Shown here: in pieces, positions 17,457 to 25,449 of the stretch
How positions within the stretch are numbered: the first letter of the stretch is position 1
Layout: every line of letters starts with the position of its first letter
DNA from: Mesorhizobium sp. M7A.F.Ca.US.008.03.1.1
Lineage (GTDB): Bacteria; Pseudomonadota; Alphaproteobacteria; Rhizobiales; Rhizobiaceae
Direction of reading: 5' to 3'
Length of the DNA stretch: 64,000 bases
Assembly: GCF_003997495.1 (NCBI RefSeq)
Contig: NZ_RZRU01000006.1
Coordinates: 78,225 to 142,224 of the forward strand
Made by a program: the position numbers and the translations under genes
The notes under the pieces: model-generated
Seen by the model: only the letters and a program-made list of their open reading frames with translations
Databases searched by the model: none
What the model was told of the DNA's origin: nothing

Positions 17457-17873
17457 TCATCTAACCTTGGCGTTAAGCTTGCCCACCCGTAGCTGCAGCG
17501 GCGTCACCTGCCGGTATTTCTTCATCACGGTGGTAAAATGGCTCTGGCTTGAAAACCCGCTGGAGTGAGCGATGTCCGCGATCGTCATTCGGCTGTCGGC
17601 GAGCAGTTTTTCAGCCAAATCCAGCCGCAGCTCAAGAACGTACTGGTGCGGCGGCATGCCGAACGTGCGCGAAAAAGCGCGCACGAAGTGATAGGGCGAA
17701 AGCCCGCAAACCGCGGCCATCTCGGCAAGCGCCAGCTTGCGCGAAAAGTTCTCGTTCAGGAATTCCTGCACCTTGCGTGCACTGCGCACCGAAAGTCCGC
17801 CTTTCGCGTTGAGCGTCGGCTGTCGCGAATTGGTTCCGGAAACCGGCCCGGGGGAACCATCATCACCCGGCAT
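17457..17873 (-). CDS. AraC-family HTH-only transcriptional regulator
   Basis: DNA-binding protein of 138 residues. The start at ATG 17873 is chosen because a perfect AGGAGG lies 7 bases upstream; a start further 5' (17978) adds sequence with no support. The protein is essentially only the two-helix-turn-helix AraC domain: RKVQEFLNENFSRKLALAEM, CGLSPYHFVRAFSRTFGMPP, and MTIADIAHSSGFSSQSHFTT. It has no ligand-binding domain, like SoxS or MarA, so its activity is probably set by its own expression. It lies about 200 bp upstream of the trimeric autotransporter operon on the same strand and is the nearest candidate regulator for it (inference). Confidence 0.85.
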   Translation of the reverse strand: MPGDDGSPGPVSGTNSRQPTLNAKGGLSVRSARKVQEFLNENFSRKLALAEMAAVCGLSPYHFVRAFSRTFGMPPHQYVLELRLDLAEKLLADSRMTIADIAHSSGFSSQSHFTTVMKKYRQVTPLQLRVGKLNAKVR

Positions 17874-18087
17874 TTTTCGCCCTCCTGATACGTCCCATAT
17901 GACGTTCAACCCGAGGCCTTCCTCCCCGTTCCCCTGCAAAACAATTCGTGATTGGCCGAAGCTGACCGGCATCGCCATTCATCGGATCGTTCCGGCCGGA
18001 TGGCGAACAATGCGCGGGCTGCATGACATTCCAGAGGACTCCTGCGGGGCTTGGGGCAGATTTGCAGCGGGACGTATTTTGAAAAAC

Positions 18088-18666
18088 TCAGCAAGCCTTG
18101 TAGAAAATTCCGGTCTTGCGTCGCGGGTGAGCAGGCGTGGCCATTTTGCCATGGCCGGGCCCTCGGTTCTTGAGGGAAGCATACCCGGCCCCGGCCGGCG
18201 TTCTCACGGCCAGATGGCTCCGATCGGAAAAACCGGCGAGACAAGCGACTTCGGCAATCGGCAACTCACCGCAACGCGGCGGTATGCCGAACGTTGCTAC
18301 GAGATGGTTGGATGAACCCCCCGCGAAGGATGCCAATTCGGCGACGACTTTTCGCGCGAAGTTTTCGTCGGGATATTCCTGCACGCGCCGCGCGACGTAT
18401 TCCGTGATCTTGTCGCTACCGAGCGAGGCTCTCATTCCGCGTGCGGGCCTCAGCACAATTGCGGTGGAATGCTCCTTGACCAGGAACGTCTGCGAGGCGG
18501 GATCGCGGACGGAATATACGACATTCCCCCGCGCGAAGGCTCTCCTGCGACCTGCGCCTTGAGGAATTATGTCTTCAGGAATTATGTCCGGGACATATCG
18601 AACTGTCCGTTCTCGATTGACGCCCCGGGAATCGCCGCTTTCCCGAGCATCGTCCGTATGTTTCAT
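18088..18666 (-). pseudogene. Decayed AraC-family regulator
   Basis: An open frame of 192 codons that looks like an eroded AraC regulator. Recognisable parts are VARRVQEYPDENFARKV and VAELASFAGGSSNHLV (first HTH) and ELPIAEVACLAGFSDRSHL (second HTH). Between them FGIPPR runs almost directly into GELPIAEVA, so about 17 residues of linker helix are missing compared with intact members such as the neighbour at 17457-17873. The C-terminus (about 45 residues) does not resemble the family. I read this as a pseudogene with in-frame deletions; a functional, shortened protein is possible because the frame is still open. Confidence 0.55.
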
Positions 18667-18872
18667 TGCCTGGCCTCAGCCGCTTTGTCCGCCGCCTGAA
18701 ATCCCCCTTAGCCCGACCCGGCTCCAACGTAACGCACATGCCGCGGATAGTGAATAACATCCGTACGCAAACAAAAAATTTTGTTCGGGATAAAAAGAAG
18801 AAGCAGTCACAAGGGAAGGACTGGAACATTTTTCGGAGCTTCGCCAGCACATTGGCTGACGGAGCATCAAAC

Positions 18873-18920
18873 GAAAAACCCGCCTGCACGGCGGGTCACT
18901 GGCGCAAATCAGCACCATGG
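18873..18920 (-). ncRNA. Candidate very short transcript between promoter and terminator
   Basis: A sigma-70-like promoter immediately followed, about 25 bases after the predicted start, by a GC hairpin plus T-run would yield an RNA of roughly 48 bases. A minimal frame beginning ATG GTG CTG lies at 18918 but reads straight through the hairpin and gives no recognisable protein. Possible readings are a small RNA, an attenuated leader, or a promoter with a terminator that limits read-through. No known RNA family is recognised. Confidence 0.35.
18874..18896 (-). terminator. Intrinsic terminator of the orphan unit
   Basis: Read on the minus strand, ACCCGCC, a 5-base loop and GGCGGGT form a 7-bp GC-rich stem (18878-18896), followed directly by a run of five T. 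This is a textbook rho-independent terminator for transcription arriving from the right. Confidence 0.7.
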
Positions 18921-18926
18921 ACGAAT

Positions 18927-18956
18927 ATATAGCTTAGCTGGGGTCACCGAGTCAAG
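18927..18956 (-). promoter_or_regulatory. Rhizobial sigma-70-type promoter (CTTGAC N18 CTATAT)
   Basis: On the minus strand CTTGAC (18956-18951) and CTATAT (18932-18927) are separated by 18 bases, close to the rhizobial housekeeping consensus CTTGAC-N17-CTATAT. The flanking upstream sequence is T-rich. It points at the orphan unit, not at any recognised gene. Confidence 0.6.
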
Positions 18957-19114
18957 AAAAAATTCCTATCGTGAAAAGCTGCCAACACCGCCGAACTGGC
19001 TGCCGCGCGGCCTCTGGTTGACCTGAGTTCGGACCCCTGCTTCAGATTTGGGATAGTTCGACCAGTTCAGCGGCCATTCACAAGGCAACGCAGAGCTACC
19101 GGATTTGCCACCGG

Positions 19115-19318
19115 TCATTGCAGATCGTCGCGACGATTCTCATACAAATCCCATGTAAGTTCCACAAAACCCAGAAGAACGTCTTCTTCGCTCCACCCGG
19201 CAGCGACGGCTGCCTGAACGATCTCGCGGACGAGAGGCAGCAATTGGCGTTGGCATTCTGCCGACGTGTCGGCAGTTGCGTCATCGCCGGAAGGTCCATC
19301 GAAGTTGAATTTCATCAT
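19115..19318 (-). CDS. Small acidic hypothetical protein
   Basis: Protein of 67 residues (MMKFNFDGPSGDD to YENRRDDLQ) that I do not recognise as a named family. It is acidic and mostly helical, with LLPLVREIVQAAVAAGWSEE and VLLGFVELTWDLYENR, which looks like genuine protein composition in a genome with many spurious frames. Start codons at 19318 and 19315 are adjacent. There is a strongly purine-rich stretch (GCGAGGGGGGCG) just upstream. It stands alone between the orphan transcription unit and the cardiolipin synthase gene. Probably real but uncharacterised. Confidence 0.55.
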   Translation of the reverse strand: MMKFNFDGPSGDDATADTSAECQRQLLPLVREIVQAAVAAGWSEEDVLLGFVELTWDLYENRRDDLQ

Positions 19319-19622
19319 TCGGCGCCCCCCTCGCCATCAGTCAAAGTGTTTATATCACTAAATTCATTCCTCCTGATATACAATAGAGGTGGCACCAAAG
19401 CATAAGAGGCTTCGGAGGGCCTGAGCAGAACAGGACGATGCCAGGCTCTATGCTTCCCCTGGGTCAGGTTTGTCCTTCTGAACAGGATCTATCGGGAGCT
19501 TCAACCCATCGATCTCTGCGGCTGGTCGAAATCTTCAGCCAGGGCCGCATGCCGCCATCCGGCGAATGCGCGGCATGACCGGCTGGATTGCCTTCTGTAA
19601 CCGCTCGCTGGATAGTCTCGGC
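19319..19622. other. Intergenic region before cardiolipin synthase
   Basis: About 300 bases between the divergent small gene and the cardiolipin synthase gene. It presumably contains both promoters. On the minus strand an AGGAGG followed by a five-codon ATG...TAA frame (around 19360-19375) precedes the small gene and might be a leader, but this is speculative. No other feature seen. Confidence 0.4.
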
Positions 19623-21086
19623 ATGTTGGAGACCCTGGCGACTCACTGGCAGCAAATTCTGGCGATCATCTCCGTGGTGATGGCAACGGCTGGCATCGTC
19701 CATGCCGTCATGACCAAGGAGGATGTCCGCGCCGCCACGGGCTGGGTCGGCGTGATGGTGCTGTCCCCGATCCTCGGCGTGCTGATCTATGCCGTCGCCG
19801 GCATCAACCGCATCCGCCGCGCCACGATCACCGCCCAGCGCCCGTTTGCCGACGGCGCGGTGTCCGCCAAGCATGAGCGCGACGTCGCTGTCGAAGAGGC
19901 CCTGATCGTCGAGCGGTACGGGCAACGGTTCACGGGCTTGCGGACACTTGGCGACAGGGTGGCACGGCGCGCGCTCAACCCTGGAAATGCGATCGATGTG
20001 CTGGAGACCGGCGACGAGGCCTATGCCGCCATGTGCGCGGCGATCGATGGCGCCGAGCGCAGCGTCCTGCTCGAGACCTATATTTTCGACAATGACGCCG
20101 TCGGCCTGCTCTTCGTCGAGGCGCTGGCCGGCGCCGTCCGGCGCGGCGTCACCGTCCGCGTGCTGATCGATGCCGTCGGCGCCCGCTACTCGGTGCCGAG
20201 CATCCTTGGGCATTTGCGCGAGGCCAACATCCCCGCCGATGTCTTCAACGGCAACATCGTCATGGGCCTGCGGCTGCCCTACGCCAATCTGAGGACCCAC
20301 CGGAAGATCCTGGTGGTCGACGGCATCGCCGCCTTCACCGGGGGCATGAACATCCGAAAAGGCTTCTCCGCCGAATTCGCCGGCTCCAACAGCGCCAGGG
20401 ACACACATTTCCGGGTGACCGGTCCGATCGTCGCCGACCTTTTTTCCGTCGCCGCCGAGGACTGGCGCTTTGCCACCAACGAGGTGCTGAAGGGCGACGC
20501 CTGGCGCATTGGCCCGCTGTCGCCGTCGCCGGGCGCACCGATGATGGTGCGGGCAGTCGCTTCCGGCCCGGATGCCAGCAACGAGACCAACCACAAGCTG
20601 CTCATCGGTGCATTCTCGGTCGCCCGCAAGTCGATACGCCTGATGTCCCCCTATTTCCTGCCGGATCGGGAACTGATCAGTGCGCTGATCACCGCCGGCA
20701 GGCGCGGGGTCGAAATCGACATCGTGGTGCCGGCGGTGAACAATCTTTTCCTCGTCGACCGCGCGATGATGGCGCAGTTCGATCAGGTGCTCAAACACTA
20801 TTGCCGTGTCTGGCGAACCGAGGGACCGTTCGACCATTCGAAGCTGCTTTCGATCGACGGCGTGTGGGCCTATGTCGGATCTTCCAATCTTGACGCCCGA
20901 TCGCTGCGGCTGAACTTCGAGATCGACTTGGAGGTGCTCGATGCCGGCTTTGCCAGCGAGATCGAGGCGCGGATCGGGTCGGCGATCGCCTCCGCCGTGC
21001 CGGTGACGCTGGAAGCCTTGCGAGCCCGGCCGTTTCTTATCCGGCTGTTCGACCGGGTATTGTGGCTCGGTTCACCCTATCTCTAA
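19623..21086 (+). CDS. cls: Cardiolipin synthase (phospholipase D superfamily)
   Basis: Membrane enzyme of 487 residues making cardiolipin from phosphatidylglycerol (or PG plus another phospholipid). I start it at ATG 19623 (MLETLATHW), which places the hydrophobic segment ILAIISVVMATAGIVHAVM at the N-terminus; a start at 19566 adds 19 residues. A second hydrophobic segment (VGVMVLSPILGVLIYAVAG) follows. Both catalytic HKD motifs are intact: HRKILVVDG with FTGGMN, and HSKLLSIDG with VGSSNLD. It is followed by a YbhP-like phosphodiesterase gene, the same pairing as clsB-ybhP in E. coli. Confidence 0.88.
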   Translation: MLETLATHWQQILAIISVVMATAGIVHAVMTKEDVRAATGWVGVMVLSPILGVLIYAVAGINRIRRATITAQRPFADGAVSAKHERDVAVEEALIVERYGQRFTGLRTLGDRVARRALNPGNAIDVLETGDEAYAAMCAAIDGAERSVLLETYIFDNDAVGLLFVEALAGAVRRGVTVRVLIDAVGARYSVPSILGHLREANIPADVFNGNIVMGLRLPYANLRTHRKILVVDGIAAFTGGMNIRKGFSAEFAGSNSARDTHFRVTGPIVADLFSVAAEDWRFATNEVLKGDAWRIGPLSPSPGAPMMVRAVASGPDASNETNHKLLIGAFSVARKSIRLMSPYFLPDRELISALITAGRRGVEIDIVVPAVNNLFLVDRAMMAQFDQVLKHYCRVWRTEGPFDHSKLLSIDGVWAYVGSSNLDARSLRLNFEIDLEVLDAGFASEIEARIGSAIASAVPVTLEALRARPFLIRLFDRVLWLGSPYL

Positions 21087-21196
21087 GGCGGAGGTGCGCT
21101 TGAGGAATTCGTCTGTCATGGAACATACGCCGAAATTGCCTATTTTGATTGTATCCGGCTTCTGAATTGAAGTCAGCGAGGACGAGCAGCACAGAG

Positions 21197-22045
21197 ATGC
21201 ACAGAATTGGACGCAGCCTCCCGGCAAGCATGCTTCTGTCCCTTCGTGACCGCCGGATGAAGAGGGCTAACGCCGCCGCACTCAAGACGACAGCCACCAC
21301 CGGCACGCTGGTTGCCTCCTACAATGTCCACAAATGCATCGGCGTCGACAGAAAATTCGACCCGGAGCGGATCATCCGCGTCATCCGCGAAATCGATCCG
21401 GATGTCATTGCGCTGCAGGAAGCCGACAATCGCTTCGGCGACCGTGATGGTCTTCTCGACCTGCCCCGGCTCGAACGGGAAACCGGCCTGGTTCCGGTGC
21501 CGATTTCGGCCACCGGCAAGGGCCATGGCTGGCATGGCAACGTCCTGCTGTTCAAGAAGGGCGTCGTTCGCGACGTGCACCAGATCAAGCTTCCGGGACT
21601 GGAGCCGCGCGGCGCGGTGGTGGCGGAGATCGACCTCGATGGAAGCCGGACGCTGCGCATCATCGCCGCCCATCTTGGCCTGCTGCGCCGCTCGCGCTCC
21701 CAGCAGGCGCGCGTCGTGCTCGACCTGATGAACAGCCCGGACGAAAGACCGACCTTGCTGCTCGGCGACCTCAACGAATGGCGGCTCGGCAACCGCTCCG
21801 CCCTCAACACGCTGCATGCGACGTTCGGCCCGCAGCCGCCGGCGGTCCCCACCTTCCCGTCGAACCTGCCGCTGCTGGCGCTCGACCGGATCATGGCCAA
21901 TCGGCATGGCATGATTGCCGCCATCGATGCGCATGACACGCCGCTTTCACGCGTTGCCTCCGACCACCTGCCGCTGACGGCCTTCGTGCGCCTGGAGCGG
22001 GTGGACGATAACGCCTTGATGTCTTCCGCGTCTCAAAGCGTGTAA
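21197..22045 (+). CDS. Endonuclease/exonuclease/phosphatase family protein (YbhP-like)
   Basis: Metal-dependent phosphodiesterase-fold protein of about 282 residues. The start is uncertain: ATGs at 21149, 21197 and 21257 are in frame, and conservation begins at TLVASYNVHKCIG. Catalytic signatures of the EEP fold are present: SYNVHK (Asn), VIALQEAD (Glu), LLLGDLNEW (Asp-x-Asn) and VASDHLPL (Asp-His). No clear signal peptide or membrane helix. It is adjacent to cardiolipin synthase on the same strand; in enterobacteria ybhP lies next to clsB, which suggests a role in phospholipid metabolism, but the substrate is not known. Confidence 0.82.
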   Translation: MHRIGRSLPASMLLSLRDRRMKRANAAALKTTATTGTLVASYNVHKCIGVDRKFDPERIIRVIREIDPDVIALQEADNRFGDRDGLLDLPRLERETGLVPVPISATGKGHGWHGNVLLFKKGVVRDVHQIKLPGLEPRGAVVAEIDLDGSRTLRIIAAHLGLLRRSRSQQARVVLDLMNSPDERPTLLLGDLNEWRLGNRSALNTLHATFGPQPPAVPTFPSNLPLLALDRIMANRHGMIAAIDAHDTPLSRVASDHLPLTAFVRLERVDDNALMSSASQSV

Positions 22046-22107
22046 AATTAGGCGGAACGCCCAGTTCTTCCGCGAGTTGATATGTCTTGAACACGCAGGA
22101 GGACGAG

Positions 22108-22443
22108 ATGAAAAAACTGATTCTGGCTTCCCTGTTGGCATTGGCCGCGACAGCGGCGATCACCGCGCCGACGCAAGCGGCAAGCGTGACCATCCAGTCC
22201 GACGACGGCGACCGATATTTGCCGGATGACGATTCCGATAGTGGGATTGTTATTCGCCGTCATCACCGGGATCGCAATTATGACAATCAGTATGATAGCG
22301 ACCAGAACGTTCAGTATGACAATGGCGAATACCGGTACGGCGAATATCGCCGCCACCACCGGCATCATCGCTGCCATATCGAACTGGTCAAGCACTGGCG
22401 CCACCACCATAGGGTGATCGAAGAGGTTCGCGTCTGCGGCTGA
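22108..22443 (+). CDS. Small secreted His/Tyr/Asp-rich protein
   Basis: Exported protein of 111 residues with a strong ribosome site (AGGAGGACGAG ATG). The signal peptide is MKKLILASLLALAATAAITA with cleavage near TQAA. The mature part is low complexity: Asp-rich (DDGDRYLPDDDSDSG), then repeated Tyr/Asp/Asn, then His/Arg-rich clusters (RRHHRHHRCHIE, WRHHHRVIEEVRVCG) with two Cys. His clusters might bind metal. Short secreted proteins of this kind are common in rhizobia and uncharacterised. It is about 60 bp after the phosphodiesterase gene but is probably separately expressed. Confidence 0.75.
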   Translation: MKKLILASLLALAATAAITAPTQAASVTIQSDDGDRYLPDDDSDSGIVIRRHHRDRNYDNQYDSDQNVQYDNGEYRYGEYRRHHRHHRCHIELVKHWRHHHRVIEEVRVCG

Positions 22444-22776
22444 TACTGATCGGACCAACCGGCCGGCGAAAGCCGGCCAGTTCCATCGTGCATGATCGGC
22501 TGACGAAATAGCGCTGATGTGAGAGGCGGTGCCGGACCGCGTCAAATCGTGTAGCCAGCACGCGCGGCTGGATTGCGACCCTTGTCGCCATTGCGCTTGG
22601 CGCGGTGACCTCCCTCTCCGTCATCCTCCTCAAGCCGCGGGTCACCGGCCCGCTCCCCAGAGCATAGCACTCGGTTAGCGGATCCCATCATGGACCGGTC
22701 ATGGCCGGACCCGTGTTCGGGTTGGGCTTGCTCTTCGCATATGGTGCCTCTGGACACAGCCGTGGAAGGCTGAAAA
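22444..22776. other. Intergenic region with a possible membrane-segment remnant
   Basis: About 330 bases. On the plus strand, 22556-22668 reads as a short frame containing GWIATLVAIALGAVTSLSVI, which looks like a transmembrane helix, but it has no start codon (a stop lies just upstream) and ends at a TAG. It may be a fragment of a lost membrane protein or chance. The promoter of the 302-residue gene should lie near the right end. Confidence 0.35.
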
Positions 22777-23685
22777 ATGGGAAGCGCAACTCGACTTTTG
22801 GAGTTGAGCCGGGACACCAGGAGGATGGCGCTGAAATTGGAAGATATTGCCGGCCATCCGGCGTTGCATCGCTACGTTCAGGAACAGTCCCTGGCGCTGA
22901 TCCGAATCTATGAAGAGAGCCCTCGGCTGGCTTCCATTTTCGCCACGCAGCAGCGTTGGCTGATGGGTCATGTCGGCCTTGCCATGCATTTCAGGCGCGA
23001 TCCGCACGACCGCCGCAAGGAACTGACAGTATCGCGGTTCATCGAGTTCGTGCACCAACATGCGGTGGCCAGCCGCAACACGGCGGACGCTTTCATCAAG
23101 GAGATGCTGCACTACCACATCGCGGAGTATGTGTCGGGTGGCGACGGGCGGACGCACCCTTTGCAGCCGACGGCGGCAACCGTGCAGACTTTTACCGGCT
23201 GGGTTCTTGCCCATCTGCGGACGCTGGATCGTCTCGACCGCGCTGACCGCTTGGCCAGATTCCTCGAGCACCCCGAGATGGTTGCCAGGCTGCAGCCTCT
23301 GGTGGCGGACGGCCTGCTTGCCTCCAAGCCGGTGCGCGAGCCTAACCAGACCTTTTCCCTGTTCATCTGGCTCAACAATGGCGGTATCGTCATGGACTGG
23401 CTGATGTCAGGCATCGACCCCGATCACGCTGGCCTGGACCAGATTCCGACCAGCGTGGTTTCGATCGGAGATTTCGCCAAGTGGCTCAAGCTCTCACGGA
23501 CCCATCTGGCCCGCAAGCTGCGCGCTGCCGAGAATCTCGGCAGCATTGGCTGGCTCGGCCAGCGAGGCCATTCGGTGATGTGGGTGTCGAACACCTTCTA
23601 CCAGGAATACATGACAGTCCAGGCTGCCAAACTGGCCATCGTCGACACCGCTTTCAATGCCTGTTTTCCGCCGGCTGGAAGCTGA
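22777..23685 (+). CDS. Protein of unknown function with a C-terminal HTH-like region
   Basis: Protein of 302 residues, not recognised. It starts at ATG 22777 after GGAAGG. No signal peptide or membrane helix. The N-terminal 200 residues are helical and His/Arg-rich (GHPALHRYVQEQSLALIRIY, MGHVGLAMHFRRDPHDRRKE, EMLHYHIAEYV). The C-terminal part contains SIGDFAKWLKLSRTHLARKL followed by RAAENLGSIGWLGQRG, which has the pattern of a helix-turn-helix with a wing (serine-threonine turn, then RKLRAAE), so it may be a transcription regulator with an N-terminal sensing part. It is monocistronic and ends at a strong terminator. Confidence 0.7.
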   Translation: MGSATRLLELSRDTRRMALKLEDIAGHPALHRYVQEQSLALIRIYEESPRLASIFATQQRWLMGHVGLAMHFRRDPHDRRKELTVSRFIEFVHQHAVASRNTADAFIKEMLHYHIAEYVSGGDGRTHPLQPTAATVQTFTGWVLAHLRTLDRLDRADRLARFLEHPEMVARLQPLVADGLLASKPVREPNQTFSLFIWLNNGGIVMDWLMSGIDPDHAGLDQIPTSVVSIGDFAKWLKLSRTHLARKLRAAENLGSIGWLGQRGHSVMWVSNTFYQEYMTVQAAKLAIVDTAFNACFPPAGS

Positions 23686-23692
23686 TCGGTGC

Positions 23693-23718
23693 GGCATCCC
23701 CGTTACGGGGATGCCTTT
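23693..23718 (+). terminator. Intrinsic terminator after the 302-residue gene
   Basis: GGCATCCCCG, loop TTA, CGGGGATGCC (a perfect 10-bp stem at 23693-23715) followed by TTT. It begins 7 bases after the stop codon and lies between convergent genes, so it may act in both directions. Confidence 0.8.
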
Positions 23719-23747
23719 CAACGCGGATGATCAAAATCCCGGAGTTC

Positions 23748-25262
23748 TCAGTCGATGTCGAACGACACGCCCTGGGCGAGCGGCAGCGCCTTGGAATAGT
23801 TCACCGTGTTGGTGGCGCGCCGCATATAGGCCTTCCATGCGTCGGAGCCGCTCTCGCGGCCGCCGCCGGTTTCCTTTTCGCCGCCAAAGGCACCGCCGAT
23901 CTCGGCGCCCGAGGTTCCGATGTTGACATTGGCAATGCCGCAATCCGATCCGTCGACACCCAGGAAACGCTCGGATTCCTGCAGGTCTCGGGTGAAGATG
24001 GACGACGACAGGCCGGCACCAACCGCATTGTGCTCTTCGAGCACGGCGTCGAAATCCGAATATTTCATCACATAGAGGATCGGCGCGAAGGTCTCTTCCG
24101 TCACCGGGGACACCTGGCTTGGCATTTCGACCAGCGCCGGGTGCACGTAATACGCATCCGGATGGCCGTTCTCGACCCGCGTGCCGCCGGTCGCCTTGCC
24201 GCCATGGGCGGCGGCTTCCTTCAGCGCCTTTTGCATGGCGTCGAAGGCCGCCTTGTCGATCAGCGGCCCGACCAGCGAGGAGGTCTCCAGCGGATTGCCG
24301 ACAGACACACTCTCGTAGGCCTTCTTGAGGCGTGGAACCAGGGCGTCGTAGACGCTGTCATGCACGAACAGGCGCCGCAGCGTCGTGCAGCGCTGTCCCG
24401 CCGTGCCCATCGCTCCAAACGCGATCGCGCGCAGCGCCATGTCGAGATCGGCGGTCGGGCAGACGATGCCTGCATTGTTGCCGCCGAGTTCGAGCACCGC
24501 GCGCGCAAAGCGCTTGGCCAGCCGCGGGCCGACGTCGCGGCCCATGCGGGTCGAACCGGTCGCCGAAACCAGCGGCACTTTAGGGTGATCGACCAGTATC
24601 TCGCCGACGGCGCGGTCGCCGATCAGCACCGGCGCCAGGCCATCAGGTGCGTCCGCGCCGAAGCGCTTGACCGCACGCTTGAAGATAGCCTCGCAGGCAA
24701 GTGCGGTCAGCGGCGTCTTTTCCGACGGCTTCCACACCACCGCGTCGCCGCAGACCAGCGCCAGGGCGGCATTCCAAGACCACACGGCCACCGGGAAATT
24801 GAAGGCGGAAATGACGCCGACGACGCCGAGCGGATGCCAGGTTTCCATCATCCGATGGCCCGGGCGCTCGGTGGCGATGGTCAGGCCGTACAATTGCCGG
24901 GAGAGGCCTACGGCGAAATCGCAGATGTCGATCATCTCCTGCACTTCGCCGAGCCCCTCGGACGGGATCTTGCCGACCTCGATCGAAACCAGCCGGCCAA
25001 GCTCGGCCTTGTGCGCGCGCAGTTCCTCGCCGAGCAGCCGCACCAGTTCGCCACGCCGAGGGCCCGGCACCATGCGCCAGGACTGGAAGGCCTTGTGCGC
25101 AGCATCGATCACCTTGGCCGCGTCAGCCGGCGAGATCGTCTTCAGCGCCGCGATCTGCTCGCCCGTCACCGGGCTGCGCACGATCAGGTCGCCGCCGACG
25201 AGCGCCTCCTTGGCCACACCCAGTTTCGCCAGCAGTTCGGTCGTTTCCTTGCCTATCGTCAT
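23748..25262 (-). CDS. ALDH7-type aldehyde dehydrogenase (alpha-aminoadipate semialdehyde dehydrogenase)
   Basis: NAD-dependent aldehyde dehydrogenase of 504 residues. The catalytic Cys is in GTAGQRCTTLRR and the general base Glu in VLELGGNNAG; the cofactor region shows SAFNFPVAVWSWN and SATGSTRMGR. The C-terminal NVNIGTSGAEIGGAFGGEKE and GGGRESGSDAWKAYMRR are hallmarks of the ALDH7 (antiquitin, AmaB/Pcd) subfamily, which oxidises L-delta1-piperideine-6-carboxylate / alpha-aminoadipate semialdehyde to 2-aminoadipate in lysine catabolism. It stands alone here. A glutaryl-CoA dehydrogenase, also used in lysine breakdown, lies 11 kb away, but there is no operon link. Confidence 0.88.
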   Translation of the reverse strand: MTIGKETTELLAKLGVAKEALVGGDLIVRSPVTGEQIAALKTISPADAAKVIDAAHKAFQSWRMVPGPRRGELVRLLGEELRAHKAELGRLVSIEVGKIPSEGLGEVQEMIDICDFAVGLSRQLYGLTIATERPGHRMMETWHPLGVVGVISAFNFPVAVWSWNAALALVCGDAVVWKPSEKTPLTALACEAIFKRAVKRFGADAPDGLAPVLIGDRAVGEILVDHPKVPLVSATGSTRMGRDVGPRLAKRFARAVLELGGNNAGIVCPTADLDMALRAIAFGAMGTAGQRCTTLRRLFVHDSVYDALVPRLKKAYESVSVGNPLETSSLVGPLIDKAAFDAMQKALKEAAAHGGKATGGTRVENGHPDAYYVHPALVEMPSQVSPVTEETFAPILYVMKYSDFDAVLEEHNAVGAGLSSSIFTRDLQESERFLGVDGSDCGIANVNIGTSGAEIGGAFGGEKETGGGRESGSDAWKAYMRRATNTVNYSKALPLAQGVSFDID

Positions 25263-25449
25263 TCTTGTCCCTTTCAGATCCCGTCGCCATCATATGGCGC
25301 CGGTCAAAGCCTGGCGCCATGCTGCCCGCGTGCACAAAGGCACCTCAGGCACGATCATCGCGTGGCATTACTCGTTTCAAAGGAAAATCACCACCCCGGC
25401 ATGGTCTAAGCCCAAACTGCACGATTGAGCCAGATGGGGCAGATGGCGC

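Larger units (their letters stand above)
18667..19114. other. Intergenic region containing an orphan transcription unit
   Basis: About 450 bases without a credible protein gene. AT-rich around 18740-18800. It holds a minus-strand promoter-like pair (18927-18956) and a hairpin terminator (18874-18896), listed separately. No other structure was recognised. Confidence 0.5.

Noticed and set aside
23481..25409. A 642-codon plus-strand frame opposite the aldehyde dehydrogenase
   Set aside because: Antisense to a gene with complete ALDH7 motifs; no coherent protein features.
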